From the NCBI RefSeq assembly GCF_003417535.1, contig NZ_QVLS01000003.1, forward strand, positions 372,001-436,000: a stretch of DNA of 64,000 bases, read 5' to 3'. The notes below the pieces were generated by a model, which was given only the letters and a program-made list of their open reading frames with translations, had not been told where the DNA came from and did not search any database. Below, one piece after another: positions 52,476 to 64,000 of the stretch (its first letter is position 1; every line of letters starts with the position of its first letter). Origin of the DNA: Hydrogenophaga borbori. GTDB taxonomy: Bacteria; Pseudomonadota; Gammaproteobacteria; Burkholderiales; Burkholderiaceae_C. The position numbers and the translations under genes are program-made.

Positions 52476-53290
52476 CAGGCGGCTCCGTTGCCGAAGTCCT
52501 CGGCCAGCGCGGGCGCGGGGTGGTGGAAGCGCACGGGGCCGTCGGCCCGGGCGTTGACGAACTGCGCCACCAGCGGGTCGGTGCTGTGGCGCACCTCGTC
52601 GGGTGTGCCCTGGGCGGCGATCTTGCCGTTGGCCAGCACGATGACCTGGTCGGCGATGCCGAAGGTCTCGTCCAGGTCGTGCGAGACCACGATGCTGGTC
52701 AGGCCCAGCGCGCCGTTGAGTTCGCGGATCAGGCGCGCAGCGGTGCCCAGAGAAATCGGGTCCAGGCCGGCGAAGGGCTCGTCGTACATCACGAGCTCGG
52801 GGTCGAGCGCGATCGCGCGCGCCAGGGCCACGCGCCGCGCCATGCCGCCCGACAGCTCGCTGGGCATCAGGTCGCGCGCACCGCGCAGGCCCACGGCATT
52901 GAGCTTGAGCAGCACGATGTCGCGCACCAGCACCTCGGGCAGCTTGGTGTGCTCGCGCAGCGGGAAGGCCACGTTGTCGAACACGCTCATGTCGGTGAAC
53001 AACGCGCCAAACTGGAACAGCATGCCCATGCGCCGGCGCGCCGCGTACAGCGAGCCCTGGTCCATGGTGGTGACGTCGGCGCCATCGAACAGCGTCTGGC
53101 CGCGCTGGGCACGGATCTGGCCGCCGATCAGGCGCAGTACCGTGGTTTTTCCGCCACCCGAGGCGCCCATGAGCGCGGTGACCTTGCCGCGCGGCACGGT
53201 CATCGAGATGTTGTCGAGGATCACCCGCGGGCCATAGCCGAAGGTGAGGTCGCGCAGTTCGACGAGGGGGGCGGAGGGTGTGGTGCTCAT
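52475..53290 (-). CDS. mlaF: Phospholipid ABC transporter ATP-binding protein MlaF
   Basis: 271 residues. Walker [10 protein letters not shown] at 42-50, signature LSGGMARR, Walker [14 protein letters not shown]-loop SHDLDE. ATPase of MlaFEDB. It is the first gene of the 24-gene minus-strand run. The ATG at 53290 lies nine bases after a stable hairpin with four T, and no ribosome site is visible between them. An in-frame ATG further upstream (53340) would encode the hairpin as protein and does not look like MlaF. Confidence 0.94.
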   Translation of the reverse strand: MSTTPSAPLVELRDLTFGYGPRVILDNISMTVPRGKVTALMGASGGGKTTVLRLIGGQIRAQRGQTLFDGADVTTMDQGSLYAARRRMGMLFQFGALFTDMSVFDNVAFPLREHTKLPEVLVRDIVLLKLNAVGLRGARDLMPSELSGGMARRVALARAIALDPELVMYDEPFAGLDPISLGTAARLIRELNGALGLTSIVVSHDLDETFGIADQVIVLANGKIAAQGTPDEVRHSTDPLVAQFVNARADGPVRFHHPAPALAEDFGNGAA

Positions 53291-53295
53291 CAAGC

Positions 53296-53317
53296 AAAAG
53301 CCGGGTGAAAACCCGGC
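53296..53317 (-). terminator. Hairpin between gltD and mlaF
   Basis: On the minus strand GCCGGGT (53311-53317) pairs with ACCCGGC (53300-53306) around TTTC, followed by TTTT (53296-53299). It lies 128 bases after the gltD stop and nine before the mlaF ATG. It may end gltBD transcription or sit in the mlaF leader, where a TATCAT at 53324-53329 is a possible -10. Confidence 0.6.
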
Positions 53318-53444
53318 CGCTGCATGATACGGGATTCGCATGGGACGGGCTTCCGCCTCTTGCACCCGGTAACACCGCGCAACCGGCGTCGCCGGGCCGC
53401 GGGTGTTGGCGTCCCGAAGGACTGGCGCGACGCGCCGCTGGGGG

Positions 53445-54911
<1,467 letters not shown>

Positions 54912-54950
54912 GGTGCTGTCCTGTATCTCGTGGGGCTGTTTCTCGTGGGC

Positions 54951-59729
<4,779 letters not shown>

Positions 59730-59786
59730 GGCGCGCTTCCTTCTCGTCTGTGGGGCGAATCCGTTGGACCGCGGAGCTTATTGCAT

Positions 59787-59802
59787 TGCACCATGCGTGC
59801 CA
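59787..59802 (-). promoter_or_regulatory. Sigma-54-like -24/-12 element before gltB
   Basis: On the minus strand TGGCACGCATGGTGCA has the full -24 block TGGCACG and GTGCA at -12 (consensus TTGCW), with exactly ten bases between the GG and the GC. Transcription would start near 59776, about 46 bases before the gltB ATG. TTGGCA in the same place could serve as a sigma-70 -35, but the paired -10 (TAAGCT) is poor. Confidence 0.5.
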
Positions 59803-59815
59803 AGCATTTTTAATG

Positions 59816-59831
59816 GGGTCAGATTCCAATT
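59816..59831 (+). repeat. Left terminal inverted repeat of the RAYT element
   Basis: GGGTCAGATTCCAATT, followed inward by AATT. The exact reverse complement occurs at 60631-60646. It ends 13 bases from the -24 block of the gltB sigma-54-like element. Confidence 0.85.
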
Positions 59832-59910
59832 AATTCGCCGACTGATACCTCTCCATAATAATTAGGGACATATCAAAAGAACCGAAGGTGACACGACGGC
59901 GCTTGCGCGA

Positions 59911-60618
59911 TCAGCCCTCGGTCTTGGGTTCAGGCGCCCCCGGCGGGCGACCCCGCGCCGCACGCGACACCCGGCGACTGGTCTGCTTCTGCAACGCCTC
60001 GACGAAGCGGTCGTCGCCCAAGGCCCAACCATGCAAAGAGGCGTCGGTGATGGCTTTTTGCTGTGGCGCGCCGAGGCCTGTCCGCACGCACTCGGCGTAA
60101 GCGGCCTCACGCGCGAAGGGCGTGTTGCCCAGGGCCCAATAGACGGGATGGGGCGTGAGGTGGCGGTCCACGCGCTGCCCAATGTGGTGCAGATGGCTGG
60201 ACCAGGGGTACTGCCGGGGCTCCATGACCATGCCAGCGCGCACCGGATTGAGCTCGATGTAGGCCATGCAAGCCAGGAAATAGCGCTCGGTCTGCACCAG
60301 CGTGGACTTGTAGCGCCCTTCCCACAAGGTGCCCGTGCGCTGGTGGCGATCGTTGAAGCGGCGCACGTAACTGCGGCCAACGTCCTGCATCCAGCGGGGC
60401 ACACCCTCCACGGTTTCCGGTGTGGCCAACAAGTGGAAGTGGTTGTCCATCAACACCCAGGCGTGCAGCGCCACGCCGTGTTGGCGAGCGCGGGTGGTGA
60501 TCAGTTCGAGCAGGGCGTCCCGGTCTTCGTCGTCGCGCACGATGGGCTGGCGGTTGTTGCCGCGCTGGATGATGTGGTGCGGGTAGCCAGCGACGGTCAA
60601 ACGGGGCAATCGGGCCAT
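59911..60618 (-). CDS. REP-associated tyrosine transposase
   Basis: 235 residues of the IS200-like Y1/RAYT family. YPHHIIQRGNNRQPI at the start, the HUH metal motif H60-F-H62 in LMDNHFHLLATP, and YIELNPVRAGMV with the candidate catalytic tyrosine Y120. Such proteins cut and join single-stranded DNA at hairpins; chromosomal members spread REP sequences rather than themselves. The ATG at 60618 gives MARLPRLTVAGYPHHI. A C-terminal extension (about 190-235, basic and Pro/Gly-rich) follows the core. The frame is intact, so it may be active. No REP-like hairpin with a GTAG head is obvious next to it. Confidence 0.9.
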   Translation of the reverse strand: MARLPRLTVAGYPHHIIQRGNNRQPIVRDDEDRDALLELITTRARQHGVALHAWVLMDNHFHLLATPETVEGVPRWMQDVGRSYVRRFNDRHQRTGTLWEGRYKSTLVQTERYFLACMAYIELNPVRAGMVMEPRQYPWSSHLHHIGQRVDRHLTPHPVYWALGNTPFAREAAYAECVRTGLGAPQQKAITDASLHGWALGDDRFVEALQKQTSRRVSRAARGRPPGAPEPKTEG

Positions 60619-60630
60619 GGCGCTCAATTC

Positions 60631-60646
60631 AATTGGAATCTGACCC
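60631..60646 (-). repeat. Right terminal inverted repeat of the RAYT element
   Basis: AATTGGAATCTGACCC, the exact reverse complement of the left end; the inner flank is AATTC. It lies 12 bases upstream of the transposase start. Confidence 0.85.
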
Positions 60647-60696
60647 TAATTAAAGCATGGAAGGTGGGGGAGGCCCCAGAGCCGGCCAGCCCCCCG

Positions 60697-61890
60697 TCAA
60701 GCCGGGAGCGTGCGCTGGATGCGGTGCGCGACCCAGAGGCCCAGCAGGGAGGCCGCGCCGGTGACGACCCAGGTGAGTTGCCACCCACCCACTTGCGTGG
60801 CCACCCAGGCCACGAACGGCGGTCCGACAAACTGCCCCAGTGCCGATAGCTGCTGCATCCAGCCCACCGTCGTGGAAATGGTGTCTTCACCCGGTGCCAG
60901 GCGCACCGCCAAGCCGAACAGGGTGCCCGGGATAAGCCCGCCCAGGCCCGAGAAGGCCAGCACAGCAAGGTACTGCACCACGGGCGCGCCCCTCAGGCCA
61001 AAGGCCAACAGGGCCCCCAGGCCCATGGCGATGTAGGCGAAGCCCATCACAACGCGGGGGCGGCCGCCGCGCGCGATCCAGCGACCAGCCCCGATGTTGC
61101 CGCCCATGTTCACCGCCGCCGCGGCCGCACTGAGCAGGCCCGCCAGCACGCCACTCACGCCGGCCTGGGCCAGGATGGTGGGCAAGAAGCCCACGACCGC
61201 CAGCCACTGCCCCGAGTACAGGAAGAAAGCCACGGCCACCAGCCAGGGCCCAGGCGCACCCAGCGTGCGGCGCAGGCGCGGGCCCAGCGGCGCGCCCTGC
61301 CCCGCCAGCGCCGCGTCGGACGGCAAGCCGCGCCACAGGGCCACCAGCGCCAGCAGCGAGCAGGCCGTCAGCCCCAGCCAGACGGCGCGCCACCCGAGCC
61401 ACTCGATGACCGGTGCGCCGAACAGCAAGGCCAGGGCCGTGCCCAGTGGCATGTAGGCGCCCCACCAGCCCAAGGCCTTGGCCAGCAGGCGCGGCTCGGC
61501 CACGTGGCGGCGGATCAGGCCCGGCGCCGGCAGCACGGCAAGCAGGAACCCCAGGCCTTCCAGCGCGCGCGAGGCGAGCAGGTCGGCCGGCGAGCCGGCC
61601 GTCGCGCCCCAGGCACTGCCCAGTGCCAGGGCCACCAGGCCGACCAGCATGATCCGGCGCGGTCCGATGCGGTCAGCCGCCAAGCCCACGAACAGACCCA
61701 GCGCCATGCCGGCCAATTGCACGAGCGAAAGCAGGAAGCCCGCCTGCACCAGGCTCACGCCCAGCCCGGTCTGCAACGCGGGAATGGCGACGGGCAGCTT
61801 GCCGATGTGCAGGGCACAGGTGACACCCACCGCCACGACCAGGGCGGCAGCGCGAACGGGATGGGACTCGGGCGGTGGTATGGCGGTCAT
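60697..61890 (-). CDS. MFS transporter, CynX/NimT-like
   Basis: 397 residues with about twelve membrane helices in two six-helix halves. The MFS loop motif is LAADRIGPRRIMLVG between helices 2 and 3. The wording resembles the cyanate/nitroimidazole (CynX/NimT) group in outline, but the substrate cannot be told. The ATG overlaps the dgt stop (ATGA), so it is the third gene of an aroB-dgt-MFS unit. It ends 51 bases from the RAYT element. Confidence 0.82.
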   Translation of the reverse strand: MTAIPPPESHPVRAAALVVAVGVTCALHIGKLPVAIPALQTGLGVSLVQAGFLLSLVQLAGMALGLFVGLAADRIGPRRIMLVGLVALALGSAWGATAGSPADLLASRALEGLGFLLAVLPAPGLIRRHVAEPRLLAKALGWWGAYMPLGTALALLFGAPVIEWLGWRAVWLGLTACSLLALVALWRGLPSDAALAGQGAPLGPRLRRTLGAPGPWLVAVAFFLYSGQWLAVVGFLPTILAQAGVSGVLAGLLSAAAAAVNMGGNIGAGRWIARGGRPRVVMGFAYIAMGLGALLAFGLRGAPVVQYLAVLAFSGLGGLIPGTLFGLAVRLAPGEDTISTTVGWMQQLSALGQFVGPPFVAWVATQVGGWQLTWVVTGAASLLGLWVAHRIQRTLPA

Positions 61891-63044
61891 GGAAACAGTA
61901 CCGAGCCGAACAGGCGCTCGTGCTCGCGGATGGCAAAACGATCGGTCATGCCGGCGATGTAGTCGGCCACCGCGCGCTCGATGTGCCGGCGTTGCCCATG
62001 GGCTTCGGGCATCTCGCCAGGCTCGGCCAGGTAGCGCGTGAAAAGATCGCCGATCACCTGGCGCGCGCGGCCAGTGGTCTCGACCACCTGCGGGTGACGG
62101 TAGAGGTTACGAAACAGGAAGGCCTTGAGCGCGCGGCTGCGCTCGCGCATGGCGTCGGAGAAAGCCACCAGGGCCGCCTGGGTGCGCGCCTCGTCGGCTG
62201 AGGCGACGCCCGAGTCGCGAAGGCGCCCGCGCGTTGCGGCGATCACGTCGTAGACTTGGTCGCTCAGCATGCGGCGGATGCTCTCGAACAACAGCCGGCG
62301 CCCCTGCAGTTGCGAGTGCTCCCGCAGGGCCTGGCGGCGGTAGTGGTCGAACAGCTCCACGGATTCGAGCTGCTCCAGGGAGAGCAGGCCCGAGCGCACG
62401 CCGTCGTCGATGTCGTGCGCGTTGTAGGCGATCTCGTCGGCCAGGTTGCACAACTGCGCCTCGAGCGAAGGAGCGCCGCCGCGCAGGAAGCGCGCCGCTA
62501 CGCCGCCGGGCTCCAGCCGCTCCAGGCGTTCGGCGTTGTGCCGTGAACAGTGCTTCAGAATGCCTTCGCGCGTTTCGAAGGACAGGTTCAGGCCGTCGAA
62601 CGCGGGGTAGCGCTCCTCGAGTTCGTCCACCACGCGCAGGCTCTGCAGGTTGTGCTCGAAGCCCCAGCCGTCGGGCGCGCGGCCATCGGGCCCAAGCGCC
62701 TGCAAGGCGGCGTGCAGCGCGTCCTGGCCGGCGTGGCCGAAGGGCGTGTGGCCCAGGTCGTGTGCGAGCGCGATGGCTTCGACCAGGTCTTCGTTGAGCC
62801 CCAGCGACCGCGCGATGCTGCGGCCGAGCTGGGCCACTTCCAGCGAGTGCGTCAGGCGGGTGCGGAACAGGTCTCCCTCGTGGTTGAGGAACACCTGCGT
62901 CTTGTAGACCAGTCGACGGAACGCCGTCGAATGGATCACCCGGTCGCGGTCGCGCTGGTAATCGGTGCGCGTGGGCGCGGGGGGTTCCGGGTGGCGCCGG
63001 CCACGGCTGCGCGCCGGATCGCTGGCGTACGGTGCAAGGCTCAT
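61887..63044 (-). CDS. dgt: dGTP triphosphohydrolase-like HD protein
   Basis: 385 residues. An HD-domain phosphohydrolase: metal ligands H66 ([10 protein letters not shown]), H95-D96 in [13 protein letters not shown], and the later [13 protein letters not shown] aspartate. It removes tripolyphosphate from dNTPs. The length matches the type 2 (dNTPase-like) group rather than E. coli Dgt (505). [13 protein letters not shown] near the N terminus is family-typical. It overlaps aroB by four bases, the usual order aroK-aroB-dgt in betaproteobacteria. Confidence 0.93.
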   Translation of the reverse strand: MSLAPYASDPARSRGRRHPEPPAPTRTDYQRDRDRVIHSTAFRRLVYKTQVFLNHEGDLFRTRLTHSLEVAQLGRSIARSLGLNEDLVEAIALAHDLGHTPFGHAGQDALHAALQALGPDGRAPDGWGFEHNLQSLRVVDELEERYPAFDGLNLSFETREGILKHCSRHNAERLERLEPGGVAARFLRGGAPSLEAQLCNLADEIAYNAHDIDDGVRSGLLSLEQLESVELFDHYRRQALREHSQLQGRRLLFESIRRMLSDQVYDVIAATRGRLRDSGVASADEARTQAALVAFSDAMRERSRALKAFLFRNLYRHPQVVETTGRARQVIGDLFTRYLAEPGEMPEAHGQRRHIERAVADYIAGMTDRFAIREHERLFGSVLFP

Positions 63045-64000
63045 GCCGGCTGGCAGCTTCGCGCGATCACCCCCGCCACGACGGCATCGCTGGCCGGGCG
63101 CATCGAGGCCCGGCCCGGTGGGTCGATGAGCACGAAGCGGATCTCCCCCGCCTCGGCCTTCTTGTCGACACGCATCAGCTCAAGGTAGCGCTCGGCATTG
63201 CGCGCGGGATCGAGCACCGGCGCCACCACCGGCAGGCCGGCGCGGACCACCAGGCGCTTCAGGCGCTCGACGAACGCCTCGTCCACCAAACCCAGCGCCT
63301 GCGACAGGCGGGCCGCCATCACCATGCCGCAGCCCACGGCCTCGCCGTGTAACCAGGCGCCATAGCCCATGCCGGCCTCGATCGCATGGCCGAAGGTGTG
63401 GCCGAAATTCAGGATGGCGCGCAGCCCCGATTCGCGTTCGTCGGCGCCCACCACCTGGGCCTTGATCTCGCAGCTGCGCCGCACCGCGTGCGCCAGATGC
63501 GCCGGATCGCGCGCCATGAGGGCCTCGATGTGGTCCTCGATCCAACCGAGGAAGGCCATGTCGGCGATGGGTCCGTACTTGATGATCTCGGCCATGCCGG
63601 CACTGAACTCACGGTCGGGCAGGGAGCGCAGCGCGTCGAGGTCGCACACCACGCTGAGCGGCTGGTGGAAGGCGCCGATCATGTTCTTGCCCAGGGGGTG
63701 GTTGATGCCCGTCTTGCCACCCACCGACGAGTCCACCTGCGCCAGCAAGGTGGTGGGCACCTGCACGAAGGGCACCCCACGCATGTAGCAGGCGGCCGCG
63801 AAACCGGTCATGTCGCCCACCACCCCCCCGCCCAGCGCGTACAGCACCGTCTTGCGGTCACAGCCGGCCTCGAGCAGGCGATCGAAGATGGTCTGCAGCG
63901 TCTGCCAATGCTTGTGCGATTCGCCGTCGGGCAGCACCACGTCCAGCACACGCGCATGGCGCCCGCTCAGCGCCGCGCGCAGGGACGCCAGGTACAGCGG
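63041..64000 (-). CDS. aroB: 3-dehydroquinate synthase, partial
   Basis: The last 319 residues or so; the start lies beyond the window edge (the frame is open to base 64000, with [11 protein letters not shown] just inside). It converts DAHP to 3-dehydroquinate in the shikimate pathway with NAD and a metal. Seen: [11 protein letters not shown], the NAD loop [33 protein letters not shown], and metal ligands in [11 protein letters not shown] and [10 protein letters not shown]. First gene of the aroB-dgt-MFS unit as far as the window shows. Confidence 0.96.
   Translation of the reverse strand, partial: PLYLASLRAALSGRHARVLDVVLPDGESHKHWQTLQTIFDRLLEAGCDRKTVLYALGGGVVGDMTGFAAACYMRGVPFVQVPTTLLAQVDSSVGGKTGINHPLGKNMIGAFHQPLSVVCDLDALRSLPDREFSAGMAEIIKYGPIADMAFLGWIEDHIEALMARDPAHLAHAVRRSCEIKAQVVGADERESGLRAILNFGHTFGHAIEAGMGYGAWLHGEAVGCGMVMAARLSQALGLVDEAFVERLKRLVVRAGLPVVAPVLDPARNAERYLELMRVDKKAEAGEIRFVLIDPPGRASMRPASDAVVAGVIARSCQPA

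Larger units (their letters stand above)
59816..60646 (-). mobile_element. REP-associated tyrosine transposase (RAYT) element
   Basis: About 830 bases bounded by inverted 16-bp ends GGGTCAGATTCCAATT and AATTGGAATCTGACCC, with looser similarity extending a few bases on both sides (TTTAAT outward, AATT inward). The enclosed gene is an HUH transposase on the minus strand. AT-rich edges contrast with the GC-rich neighbourhood. No target duplication is expected for this class, and I saw none. It separates gltB from the MFS gene. Confidence 0.8.

Overview
The window is GC-rich chromosomal DNA from a betaproteobacterium of the order Burkholderiales, most likely family Comamonadaceae (Hydrogenophaga, Acidovorax or Variovorax type). 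This rests on gene order (hemA-prfA-prmC-grxD; rplU-rpmA-obgE-proB; ispB-tRNA-Pro-pilB-pilC-pilD-coaE-zapD-yacG; petABC-sspA-sspB; mla-murA-his-tat), on the short form of HisG, on a PVWY-type cytochrome b and on family-typical intergenic repeats. The genus is an inference. Almost everything is core metabolism; the only recognisable mobile DNA is one REP-associated tyrosine transposase (RAYT) element.

Layout. 1-3033 (+): end of a glycerol-3-phosphate uptake operon (ugpA partial, ugpE, ugpC, ugpQ). 3137-3397 (-): orphan small membrane protein. 3447-8324 (+): hemA, prfA, prmC, grxD, then a Lon-like AAA ATPase without a protease domain. 8331-10702 (-): lytic transglycosylase and proS. 10871-12027 (+): rppH and a CNP1-like secreted protein. 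12034-14944 (-): rplU-rpmA-obgE-proB, in that transcriptional order. 15175-21906 (+): ispB, tRNA-Pro(CGG), pilBCD, coaE, zapD, yacG. 21920-28426 (-): M23 peptidase, secA, argJ, DUF815 ATPase, Nudix hydrolase. 28491 (+) is a DciA-like protein, then tRNA-Thr(TGT) on the minus strand. 28924-32993 (-): petA-petB-petC-sspA-sspB. 33157 (+) mscL; 33578-35379 (-) Nif3-like protein and pdxA; 35484 (+) a DegS/AlgW-type membrane-anchored protease.

36666-53290 (-) is one collinear run of 24 genes: mlaF-E-D-A-C-B (outer-membrane lipid asymmetry), an ABC-2 exporter pair, a BolA/IbaG protein, murA, hisG-D-C-B-H-A-F-I-E, a DUF4870 protein, a HIT protein and tatA-B-C. Most junctions overlap by 1-4 bases, so translational coupling is likely. 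Upstream of it on the same strand are gltB-gltD (glutamate synthase), the RAYT element, an MFS transporter, dgt and the truncated aroB.

No clearly new multigene system is visible. The points most worth a second look are regulatory: two sigma-54-like -24/-12 elements (before gltB and before the Lon-like ATPase), a RAYT insertion directly behind the gltB one, a hemA message that looks leaderless, a nested inverted repeat in the petA/mscL intergenic region, paired palindromes ahead of pilB, and two terminator-like hairpins placed just before the start codons of sspA and mlaF. All functional calls come from reading the sequence; no database search was run.
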